A stretch of 5,559 bases of DNA, taken from the NCBI GenBank assembly GCA_041662295.1, contig JBAZSR010000228.1, positions 1 to 5,559 on the forward strand, read 5' to 3'. The first letter of the stretch is position 1; each line of letters opens with the position of its first letter. The notes beneath the pieces were generated by a model. The model searched no databases. It worked only from the letters and a program-made list of their open reading frames with translations, and was not told where the DNA came from. Of the stretch, positions 1 to 5,559 are shown in pieces. The DNA comes from JACQWX01 sp041662295. GTDB lineage: Bacteria; Elusimicrobiota; Elusimicrobia; UBA1565; UBA9628. The translations under genes were made by a program, and so were the position numbers.

Positions 1-1089
1 GCGAGCCGTACCTATCTTCCCCGTGTCACCGAAGCCGAGTCCAAGGGAGCCCTGGCCAGGGCCTTCGAAGGCGCGCTCTACTGGATCAAGCCGGACGGCT
101 CGCGGGTCACGCTTATTGCCGAGGAGCCCCCGCGCTTGCGGAACTTCCTCTTCGGCCCGTCCTGGTGGGTGGATTTCTCCACTGCTTGGGATGACGACGG
201 CTCCCTGTGGGTCCTGCTTGAGACCTCGCGCAGGCCCGGGACGAACGGGAGGGTCATCGAACTCTACCATGGCGGGACAGAAGGCAGGCTGGAACTGCAT
301 TCGGTGCTGCCGGCCGTGCCTGCCCCATGGGCCCTGGTGCGGCGGGGCCGCACCCTGGGCTTGCGCGGCCACCAGGGGGACGACATCTACTTCGCTCCCC
401 TGCCCAGGAAGGGTCAACAGCCGGATTGGCACAAAGCCGGCCTCAACGCGGCGTGGAAGGACGAGGTTGCGGCCGTGCTCGTCAAGGACGGCCTCGCGTC
501 CTGGGCCGGCACGGATGGCCGCCTGCGGCGGAGCAAGGGGACGGAAGAGTCTGTGTTCCTCGCGCACGCGGTCACCGTTGCCGGCAAGACGCTCTTCATC
601 GTGCCGACCAGGGAGAAGACCGGGAGCGCGGCCTCCGTCTACGAGGGCAAGACGCTGGTCCAGCAGGTGTGGCGGTCCCCTGAGAGCGTCCATTACTCCC
701 TCGAGATGGCCGCGGACGGCACCTGGTGGGGCTGGCGCGACAAGTTCACCCTGCACCTGCTCACGCGGGAGGGGAAGTTCCTTCCTCCCGTGTCCGTGGA
801 GCCTGCGATCCGGAGCCTCAAGTCCGGTCAGGGGGAGCTCAAGGGCATGCCCAGGGTCCTGCGCATGGAAGAAGGCAAGCTCTGGCTCCTGGCCGAGGAT
901 GGACGTTATCTGGCGGTGGTCGATGTGGGCACGGGCCGGCTGGTCGAGTCCTGGGCGATGCCGAAGGGTTGCGGCGACTTCATCACCCTTCCGCACGCGA
1001 CCTCGGATGGATTCTTCCTTGATGGCAGAAAAGGGTTGTACTTCGTCGGGTGGGACGGCAAGGCGAGGAAGCTGGGCTGGAAAAGCTAG
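1..1089 (+). CDS. Hypothetical protein, beta-propeller-like repeats, 5' end missing
   Basis: This frame is open from the first base to the TAG at 1087-1089, giving 362 residues with the true start upstream of the window. A TTG at 136 could be read as a start, but the 45 codons before it (including GALYWIKPDG) have the same character as the rest, so I treat it as internal. I do not recognise a named family. Short strands built around G-x-L-W/Y recur: GALYW near residue 24, GSLWV near 67, GLASW near 164, GTWWGW near 240, GKLWLL near 292 and GLYFVG near 345. Spacings cluster near 50 residues or about twice that, as expected for propeller blades (inference). No catalytic motif, transmembrane segment or cysteine cluster is visible in this part; any signal peptide would lie outside the window. 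It converges on the tRNA gene. The high tryptophan content and Asp-Gly turns also fit other all-beta repeat proteins. Confidence 0.75.
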   Translation, partial: ASRTYLPRVTEAESKGALARAFEGALYWIKPDGSRVTLIAEEPPRLRNFLFGPSWWVDFSTAWDDDGSLWVLLETSRRPGTNGRVIELYHGGTEGRLELHSVLPAVPAPWALVRRGRTLGLRGHQGDDIYFAPLPRKGQQPDWHKAGLNAAWKDEVAAVLVKDGLASWAGTDGRLRRSKGTEESVFLAHAVTVAGKTLFIVPTREKTGSAASVYEGKTLVQQVWRSPESVHYSLEMAADGTWWGWRDKFTLHLLTREGKFLPPVSVEPAIRSLKSGQGELKGMPRVLRMEEGKLWLLAEDGRYLAVVDVGTGRLVESWAMPKGCGDFITLPHATSDGFFLDGRKGLYFVGWDGKARKLGWKS

Positions 1090-1091
1090 AA

Positions 1092-1165
1092 TGGCGTGTA
1101 CGGGATTTGAACCCGTGATCTTCGCCTTGAGAGGGCGATGTCCTAGGCCGCTAGACGAACACGCC
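1092..1165 (-). tRNA. tRNA-Glu (anticodon CTC)
   Basis: On the minus strand the 74 bases fold into a complete cloverleaf. The 7-bp acceptor pairs GGCGTGT with ACACGCC (one G-T pair at most) and is followed by discriminator A. The D-arm GTC-TAGCGGCCTAG-GAC is the form typical of bacterial tRNA-Glu. The anticodon stem pairs TCGCC with GGCGA around the loop CTCTCAA, placing anticodon CTC, which reads GAG. The variable loop AGATC has 5 bases, and the T-arm is ACGGG-TTCAAAT-CCCGT. CCA is not encoded, so it must be added by a nucleotidyltransferase. GAG is used heavily in the neighbouring genes, fitting a dedicated CTC isoacceptor. The 3' end lies 2 bp from the stop codon of the converging gene, so its transcript must terminate inside that coding region. 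Confidence 0.96.
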
Positions 1166-1192
1166 GTTGGAACGATCGTGACGACCAGGGGA

Positions 1193-1222
1193 ATTCTACT
1201 AAAAAGCGCCGCGGGACGGCAA
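1193..1222 (-). promoter_or_regulatory. Probable sigma70-type promoter of tRNA-Glu
   Basis: On the minus strand, TTGCCG (plus 1217-1222, 4/6 to TTGACA) is followed by an 18-bp spacer and TAGAAT (plus 1193-1198, 5/6 to TATAAT). A start about 7 bp further would give a leader of roughly 20 bases before the tRNA 5' end at 1165. The -35 box overlaps the region just upstream of the ribosome-binding site of the divergent membrane-protein gene. Identified by motif and position only. Confidence 0.6.
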
Positions 1223-1223
1223 C

Positions 1224-1229
1224 GAGGAG
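1224..1229 (+). promoter_or_regulatory. Ribosome-binding site fixing the GTG start at 1237
   Basis: GAGGAG sits 7 bases before the GTG at 1237, an ideal Shine-Dalgarno spacing. It favours this non-ATG start for the membrane protein over later in-frame codons. Confidence 0.75.
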
Positions 1230-1236
1230 AAGCGTC

Positions 1237-3414
1237 GTGAGGAGCGCCTGGGCTCAAGGCATCTGCCTGGCGGCGCTGGTCATGCTCAGCGTCCACGTCA
1301 AGGTCAAGCACTCGACGGGCCTGCCGCGGTACCGGGCGGGCGACGACATGGGCTACTTCAAGGTGGAGAGCGCCCTCCACTATCGCTACGCCCAGATGGT
1401 GGCCAAGGGGGAGGCCCTCCCGGACCCGGACAGGGACGCCCAATACCCTGAGGGGATCCGGACCCACCGCGAGGTCACCACGCCCATGGTGTACCTGACG
1501 GGCTGGACCTGGAGGCTCTGGCCCTTCAAGACGCCGATCGATTTCAGGGTGTTCGTCATCCTCTGGGTGGCGGTCGTCTCGAGCCTGGCGATCCCCGCGC
1601 TCTACCTCGCGGCCCTGCGGCTCGGCGCGGACGCGCCGCTGGCCATGGCCGTGACCTGGGTCTACGGGTTGTCCTGGGCGGCCACGGGCGATTTCATCGG
1701 AAGCTACACCTTCCAATGCCTTGCCCTGCCCCTGATCTTCTGGAGCTTCGCCTGCTTCGTCTCGGCGCTGGCCCCGGACCCAGACGCTGGGGGGGCCGGC
1801 AAAAGACGGGCGTGGGCGTGCGGCGCCGGCCTCCTCATGGGCCTTGGGCTCGCGTCCTGGCACGTGACGCGGTTCTACATGGCGGGCTTCCTGCTGGCCG
1901 CGGCCTGGGCCTTCCGCTCGGCGGAGCGCCGGAAGAGCGTGGAGGCGAGGGAAGCCTTGGGGATCCTCCTGGCGTTCTCCTTCCTGGCCGGGTTCGTCGC
2001 GCCCGCGCTCCGGGAGAGCCGGTTCATGTTCTCCCCAGCCATGGTCTTCGGCGGGTGTCTCTTGGCGTTCCTGTACGGGGGAGCGAAGGCCGCCGCGGCC
2101 GCTCTTGGAGCCGGGGTCCTCGCGTTCGTCGCCTCGAGGCAGGCGCCGGTCGAGGCCTCCGCCTACAGCCATGTCTATGTCCTGCTCTTCGACAAGCTTC
2201 GGTTCCTGCTCGCCAAGCCGGCCGACCCCGCGGTCCTCCACGCCGAGACGAGGATGTTCTGGATGGGGCCGAACAACTCCCCTGAGCCGCTCTTCCTGGT
2301 CTTCAACTTCGTGCCGCTCGCGCTCATCGCGCTTCCCAGGCTGGCCGCGGTCTTCGTGAAAGACCGCTTCCCGGCCGGCGCTGTGGAGGGAGGGTCGGGA
2401 GCGGGGAAGTTCGGCGGGTGGGACCTGACCGACGCCATGGCGCTGGTCTCCGCGGTCGGGACCGCGCTGATCGCCAGGGTCGCGCCCTTCCTGTCCTTCT
2501 TCCTGTGCCTGAGCGCGGCGCGCCTGCGGCTTGTCGCGGGCTCGAGGTTCCGGGCGGCCGTGCTGGCCGGGCTGGCGCTGCTGGCTGTCGCCGAGGGCCT
2601 GCGCACCTCCGCGCCCTATTCGCGGCTCAACGTCTTCATGCTCCTGGCCGCGCCCCTCGTGGATTACGACGACCACCCGATGGTCTCTCTCGGAAACGAG
2701 CGCGTGGTCCTGCAGTGGCTCAAGGAGCGGGCAGGAGGCCGGCCGGTGCTCGCCCACATCTCGGGCCCGATCGTGGCCTATGCCGGAGCGCCGGTCCTCC
2801 TCAATCCGAAGAGCGAGTCAGCCTCGAGCCGCAGGAAGGGGCGGGAGTTCCTGGACGCGCTCTTCGGGGGCCAGGACTCCTTCCGCGCGTACTGCCTCCG
2901 CTACGGGGCGGGCCTTTTCGTCTACAACACCGGCTTCGTCCTCGACGAGAGCAAGGACGGCTCCCGCTACGCGTTCGGCCGCATGCGCCTGTCCGCGGAT
3001 CAGGCCGCGGTCCTCTTCCATTTTCACCCGGAGAGACTCCGCGGGTTCCGGCTCCTCTATCAGAACCCCGACTTCCGGATCTTCTCCGTCGAGCCCTCGA
3101 CCGCCGGGGCCGCGGCCAAGGCGGCGGGCATCCCCCCGGCTTTCCCGCGGGACCCGGTCTACGACATCGATCAGTACGCTCCCCGGCTTTCCCCGGACGG
3201 GACCCTGGCGCTCGACGTCCCCGGGGTGCTCTCCAGGATGAAGGTCCACCGCGCCGAGCTGTTCAGGGCGAGGTTGATGGCCAGGATGGGCCAGTCGGAG
3301 GCCGCGTTCGAGGCTTACGGGCGGGCCCTGGCCGCGTGGCCTGCTCCGGGAGCCGCCCGGGACGAGGTCGAGAGGCTCTCAGGCAGGTCCGCTCCGCTCG
3401 ACGCGCCCCGCTAG
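1237..3414 (+). CDS. STT3-like GT-C family glycosyltransferase, membrane protein with TPR-like tail
   Basis: A 725-residue multi-pass membrane protein starting at GTG behind a good ribosome-binding site. An N-terminal hydrophobic segment (about 8-20) leads into a large first loop with an acidic GDDMG at 35-39, HYRYAQMV at 48-55 and QYPEG at 69-73. This resembles the first external loop of STT3/AglB/PglB proteins, where an acidic residue precedes a HxR-type stretch and a PxG segment. Roughly ten hydrophobic segments follow, to about residue 475. Between them lies a loop with KPADP (327-331) and WMGPNNSPEP (342-351), and ARVAPFLSFF (413-422) resembles the conserved Arg helix of the family. Residues 480-620 form a soluble domain (LAHISG, LRYGAGLFVYNTG), and 664-701 look like a single TPR hairpin. 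GT-C enzymes use polyprenyl-linked sugar donors on the outer face of the membrane; that role is inferred here. The WWDYG acceptor motif of true oligosaccharyltransferases is not found, so donor, acceptor and activity are unknown. Confidence 0.8.
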   Translation: MRSAWAQGICLAALVMLSVHVKVKHSTGLPRYRAGDDMGYFKVESALHYRYAQMVAKGEALPDPDRDAQYPEGIRTHREVTTPMVYLTGWTWRLWPFKTPIDFRVFVILWVAVVSSLAIPALYLAALRLGADAPLAMAVTWVYGLSWAATGDFIGSYTFQCLALPLIFWSFACFVSALAPDPDAGGAGKRRAWACGAGLLMGLGLASWHVTRFYMAGFLLAAAWAFRSAERRKSVEAREALGILLAFSFLAGFVAPALRESRFMFSPAMVFGGCLLAFLYGGAKAAAAALGAGVLAFVASRQAPVEASAYSHVYVLLFDKLRFLLAKPADPAVLHAETRMFWMGPNNSPEPLFLVFNFVPLALIALPRLAAVFVKDRFPAGAVEGGSGAGKFGGWDLTDAMALVSAVGTALIARVAPFLSFFLCLSAARLRLVAGSRFRAAVLAGLALLAVAEGLRTSAPYSRLNVFMLLAAPLVDYDDHPMVSLGNERVVLQWLKERAGGRPVLAHISGPIVAYAGAPVLLNPKSESASSRRKGREFLDALFGGQDSFRAYCLRYGAGLFVYNTGFVLDESKDGSRYAFGRMRLSADQAAVLFHFHPERLRGFRLLYQNPDFRIFSVEPSTAGAAAKAAGIPPAFPRDPVYDIDQYAPRLSPDGTLALDVPGVLSRMKVHRAELFRARLMARMGQSEAAFEAYGRALAAWPAPGAARDEVERLSGRSAPLDAPR

Positions 3415-3433
3415 GTTTTGGCACAATCCCTGG

Positions 3434-3961
3434 ATGAAGACCTCGGCGGGGAAGAGTTGGACCGGCGATCGGGGCATGACCTCCATGCTCTCGGGCCGGC
3501 GGGTGCGCAAGGACCATCCGGTGGTGGCCGCGCTTGGAGACCTCGACGAGCTCCAGTCCTTCCTCGGCGCCGCCGTGGCGTTCCTCCCGCGGGCCCGGCG
3601 CTTCGGGCCGCTCAAGGCGGGGCTGCGCCGGATCCAGGAGGACCTTTTCAACGTCGGGAGCCTCGTGGCGGGGTCTTCCGGCACACCGGGGGGCCGGGCG
3701 CGGGCCGCGGCGCTCGCGGCCGCCCTTGAACGGCTGCATCGGGAGACCGCGGAAGCGGACCGGCGGTGGAGACCGGCCGGGTTCGTGCTTCCCGGCGGGC
3801 CGCCCCCGGCGGCGTTCCTCCACCTGGCCCGCTCGGTGAGCAGGCGGGCCGAGCGCTCCGTCGTGGCGGCCGCCCGGCTCCCGGCGGCCGGGGCCTACCT
3901 CAACCGCCTCGCGGGGTTCCTGTTCGCGGCCGCGGTGAGATTGTCTACTTCCCGGGCCTAG
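3434..3961 (+). CDS. pduO: PduO-type ATP:cob(I)alamin adenosyltransferase
   Basis: This family transfers the adenosyl group of ATP to cob(I)alamin in the cytoplasm, making adenosylcobalamin for radical enzymes. At 175 residues it has typical family length. Family landmarks appear in order: TGDRGMTS (10-17), RRVRKDHP (22-29), DLDELQSFLG (36-45), IQEDLFNVG (67-75), FVLPGG (117-122), the helix LARSVSRRAER (131-141) and YLNRL (155-159). Residues matching those known in Lactobacillus PduO are present: the Asp and Arg salt-bridge pair (D38, R133), the ATP-site Arg (R137), the Phe that displaces the lower axial ligand (F117) and the Asn of the LNR motif (N157). Differences: the usual Y-T-K/R before TGD is K-S-W, DELN is DELQ, and RLSD is RLAG. 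The ATG has no clear Shine-Dalgarno and lies 19 bp after the previous stop, suggesting co-transcription. A later ATG at 3476 would remove TGD and is rejected. The symbol denotes the family, not a propanediol operon. Confidence 0.88.
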   Translation: MKTSAGKSWTGDRGMTSMLSGRRVRKDHPVVAALGDLDELQSFLGAAVAFLPRARRFGPLKAGLRRIQEDLFNVGSLVAGSSGTPGGRARAAALAAALERLHRETAEADRRWRPAGFVLPGGPPPAAFLHLARSVSRRAERSVVAAARLPAAGAYLNRLAGFLFAAAVRLSTSRA

Positions 3962-4859
3962 GGCCCATGAACTGGATGTCGGCCTTCTCCCGCAGGCCCT
4001 TGACGAACTCCGGCAGCGCGGCCTGGATCTTCCGGCTGACGAGCGCGTTGCGCAGGTCGGGCTTCACCTTCTCGTAGTCGGCGGGCTGGGCGGGCTTGGC
4101 GGCCACGACCTGGATGACGTGGTGGCCGGCTTTGCTCTCCACGGCCTTGATCTCCCCGACCTTCATGGCGAAGGCGGGCTTGCCGATCTCCGCAGGGAGC
4201 TCCACCTCGGCGCGGAAGCCGTAGTCGCCGGCGGGGGAGAACTTCTTGCTCGGGGCGATGTTCCGCTCCGCGGCGAGGGCGTTCCAGTCGGCCCCGGCCT
4301 TGACCTTGGCCGCGACCTCCTCGGCCTCCGCCTTGGTCTTGAGCCAGATGACGCGCAGGTGCCGGGTGACCGGGATCCCGAAGTTCGCCTTGTTGGCGTC
4401 GAAGGCCTTGCGGATCTCCGCGTCGGTAACTTGGACGCCTCCGGTCTGGGTCATGAGCTTCTCGATGGAGACCTGGCCGGCGATCTGCTGGCGGAGGGAC
4501 TCGGGCGAGTCGCCTGTCCTCTTGAGGTTCTCGGCGAAGGTCTCGTCGTCCGGGAACTGCCCCTTGACGTTGGCGAAGCGCCGCTCGACCTCGGCGTTGT
4601 CCGCCGTGACCTTCCGGGCCCGGGCCTCCTGCATGAGGAGGAGCTTGCCGATCATGTTCTCCATGGCGGCCTGCCCGTATTCGCGCAGGAGCGTGTCCTG
4701 GAACTCGGATTGAAGGATGGCGGTCCCGTTGACCTTCACGATCTCGGGGTCCGCCGCTCCCTTGGGCGAGGATGTCTCGGCGCCGGCCTTGGCGGGCGCG
4801 GCTCCGGCTGTGAGGACGGGGACGGAGAGGATGGCCGACAGGAAGAAGCTTGTGAGCAT
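3945..4859 (-). CDS. Exported SurA/PpiC-type peptidyl-prolyl cis-trans isomerase
   Basis: A 304-residue protein starting at the ATG at 4859, preceded by GAGGTGAT. The frame stays open upstream to 5021, but that extension crosses the divergent gene and would bury the signal peptide. Residues 4-18 form a hydrophobic signal segment with a likely AGA/AP cleavage near 20; no lipobox Cys is seen. Residues 40-160 are a helical SurA_N-like chaperone region (VNGTAILQSEFQDTLL, then QEARARKVTADNAEVERRF). Residues 164-254 are the parvulin domain: RHLRVIWLKT, AEEVAAKVKAGADWNALAAERN, GDYGF, AFAMKVGEIKAVES and the closing HHVIQV. Its His residues (H167 and H246/H247) match the conserved parvulin histidines. 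The last 50 residues (ADYEKVKPDLRNALVSRKI) are a helical segment typical of the family. It probably folds proteins in the periplasm or on the outer face of the membrane. Its 3' end overlaps the converging adenosyltransferase gene by 17 bp. Confidence 0.9.
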   Translation of the reverse strand: MLTSFFLSAILSVPVLTAGAAPAKAGAETSSPKGAADPEIVKVNGTAILQSEFQDTLLREYGQAAMENMIGKLLLMQEARARKVTADNAEVERRFANVKGQFPDDETFAENLKRTGDSPESLRQQIAGQVSIEKLMTQTGGVQVTDAEIRKAFDANKANFGIPVTRHLRVIWLKTKAEAEEVAAKVKAGADWNALAAERNIAPSKKFSPAGDYGFRAEVELPAEIGKPAFAMKVGEIKAVESKAGHHVIQVVAAKPAQPADYEKVKPDLRNALVSRKIQAALPEFVKGLREKADIQFMGPRPGK

Positions 4860-4950
4860 AATCACCTCGCTGGTATTTTGGAAATAATATAAAATAGGCC
4901 CCGGGTCGTGCATCCTCTCATCTGCGCGGAGCCGCCCGGCCCTGGACCTT
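4860..4950. promoter_or_regulatory. Divergent intergenic region with AT-rich promoter island
   Basis: This 91-bp spacer separates the foldase and tryptophanase-family genes. Bases 4871-4896 are 22 of 26 A/T, in sharp contrast to the rest of the window. On the plus strand TATAAA (4888-4893, 5/6 to the -10 consensus) could serve the lyase, with no good -35 at 17 bp. On the minus strand TATTAT (plus 4884-4889, 5/6) with a weak TGCACG at 17-bp spacing could serve the foldase. The candidate -10 boxes overlap, so the two promoters may compete. Sequence evidence only. Confidence 0.45.
4862..4868 (-). promoter_or_regulatory. Ribosome-binding site deciding the foldase start
   Basis: Minus-strand GAGGTGA, a long match to the complement of the 16S rRNA tail, lies just before the ATG at 4859-4857. 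It places the start at the signal peptide rather than at the upstream in-frame codon at 5021. Confidence 0.8.
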
Positions 4951-5559
4951 ATGGAACACCCCTGGAAGACCATCATCGAGCCGTTCAAGATCAAGACGGT
5001 CGAGCCTCTCGGGTTCACCACCGAGGCTGAGCGCGAGGCCGTCCTGCGGGAGGCCTGCTACAACATCTTCGCCATCCCCGCCGACAAGGTCCTCATCGAC
5101 CTCCTGACCGATTCCGGAACCTCCGCCATGTCGGCGGAGCAGTGGGCCTGCGTCATGCGGGGCGACGAGTCCTACGCCGGGGCCCGCAGTTTCTTCACCT
5201 TCGAGAGCGCGGTGCGCCGCCTGACCGGCTACCGGCACATCATGCCGGTGCACCAGGGCCGCGCCGCCGAGCGCATCCTCTTCAGCGTGGTCGGCGGCCC
5301 GGGCAAGACCGTGCTGTCCAACTCCCATTTCGACACCACGCGCGCCAACGCCGAGGCCTCCGGGTGCGTCGCCCTGGATCTGCCGGCCCCGGGGGCGCTC
5401 GATTTCGACGCGGCGGCCGACTTCAAGGGCAATATCGACCTCAAGGCCCTCGAGGACGCCATCCGGCGGATCGGGAAAGAGAACATCCCGATGATCGTCA
5501 TGACCCTGACCAACAACTCGCTTGGCGGCCAGCCCGTCTCCATGGCCAACCTCCGCGAG
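4951..5559 (+). CDS. tnaA: Tryptophanase / tyrosine phenol-lyase family enzyme, N-terminal part
   Basis: A PLP-dependent beta-eliminating lyase that cleaves L-tryptophan to indole, pyruvate and ammonia (or L-tyrosine to phenol). The first 203 of an expected 450-470 residues are present; the gene runs off the window. Family signatures in order are EPFKIKTVEP (10-19), IDLLTDSGTSAMS (49-61), MRGDESYAGARS (69-80, containing the conserved active-site Tyr75), HQGRAAE (101-107, the PLP phosphate loop), FDTTRA (127-132), FKGNIDL (158-164) and TNNSLGGQPVSMANLRE (187-203, with the Asn that contacts the PLP ring). The PLP lysine and second substrate-binding half lie beyond the window. D128 falls where tryptophanases have Asp and tyrosine phenol-lyases have Thr, favouring tryptophan as substrate. 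ATG 4951 is the only plausible start, since an in-frame stop lies at 4885 with no good start between; no clear Shine-Dalgarno is seen. No tnaC-like leader is present. Confidence 0.88.
   Translation, partial: MEHPWKTIIEPFKIKTVEPLGFTTEAEREAVLREACYNIFAIPADKVLIDLLTDSGTSAMSAEQWACVMRGDESYAGARSFFTFESAVRRLTGYRHIMPVHQGRAAERILFSVVGGPGKTVLSNSHFDTTRANAEASGCVALDLPAPGALDFDAAADFKGNIDLKALEDAIRRIGKENIPMIVMTLTNNSLGGQPVSMANLRE

Noticed and set aside
23..1240. A plus-strand open frame of 405 codons, longer than the gene I annotate there
   Set aside because: It is Ser/Arg/Gly/Pro-rich with no family likeness, reads straight through the tRNA, and is a by-product of high GC; the other frame has coherent beta-strand repeats.
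3415..3433. A cobalamin riboswitch ahead of the adenosyltransferase
   Set aside because: Only 19 bases separate the genes, with no B12-box sequence, far too short for this riboswitch.
3418..3434. TTGGCAC before the adenosyltransferase as a sigma54 promoter
   Set aside because: The -24-like GG is not followed at the right distance by a GC element (GG is found instead), and it would leave almost no leader.
2418..3437. A plus-strand open frame of 339 codons inside the membrane-protein gene
   Set aside because: Its composition (Arg, Gly, Pro, Ala) is that of a shadow frame and the in-frame STT3-like product covers the same DNA with recognisable motifs.
3263..3823. Minus-strand open frame across the adenosyltransferase
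   Set aside because: Arg/Pro-rich with no domain likeness, and opposite a well-conserved gene.
3945..3970. GC-rich near-palindrome CCCGGGCCTAGGGCCC as a bidirectional terminator
   Set aside because: The arms pair imperfectly and no T-run follows on either strand.
4119..4892. A plus-strand open frame of 257 codons antisense to the foldase
   Set aside because: It is a low-complexity Leu/Gly/Asp-rich shadow; the minus strand encodes a clear parvulin domain.
4860..4950. A tnaC-like leader peptide upstream of the tryptophanase-family gene
   Set aside because: No short frame with a Trp codon followed by Pro and a stop is present; the only short starts give unrelated peptides (a 4-codon one from TTG 4879, and a GTG 4908 frame that runs into the gene).

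Overview
The window is visibly GC-rich (about two-thirds G+C by eye) and gene-dense. It reads as a chromosomal segment of a bacterium, probably with a two-membrane envelope. The tRNA lacks an encoded CCA, two genes have bacterial Shine-Dalgarno sites, and there is an exported SurA/PpiC-type foldase. The phylum cannot be fixed from the sequence; an uncultured high-GC lineage such as Elusimicrobiota or a deltaproteobacterial-type group would fit, but this is a guess. I see no phage, transposon, CRISPR or defence gene and no large repeats.

Layout: (1) 1-1089, +, the 3' part of a protein that looks like a beta-propeller (function unknown). (2) 1092-1165, -, tRNA-Glu(CTC), ending 2 bp from the stop codon of gene 1 and driven by a recognisable promoter in the 71-bp gap before the next gene. 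(3) 1237-3414, +, a 725-residue multi-pass membrane protein resembling the STT3-like GT-C glycosyltransferases, with a soluble C-terminal domain and a final TPR-like hairpin. (4) 3434-3961, +, a PduO-type ATP:cob(I)alamin adenosyltransferase, 19 bp downstream and probably co-transcribed with gene 3. (5) 3945-4859, -, a secreted SurA/PpiC-type peptidyl-prolyl isomerase whose 3' end overlaps gene 4 by 17 bp. (6) 4951-5559, +, the first 203 residues of a tryptophanase/tyrosine phenol-lyase family enzyme, divergent from gene 5 across a 91-bp spacer with a conspicuous AT-rich promoter island. It runs off the window.

The genes do not form one obvious pathway: envelope glycan transfer, cobalamin activation, envelope protein folding and amino-acid catabolism lie side by side. 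The most informative oddities are the STT3-like protein without the WWDYG acceptor motif and with a TPR-like tail, the adenosyltransferase with an altered ATP-binding hairpin, and the very tight convergent junctions. I do not see a convincing new multi-gene system here.
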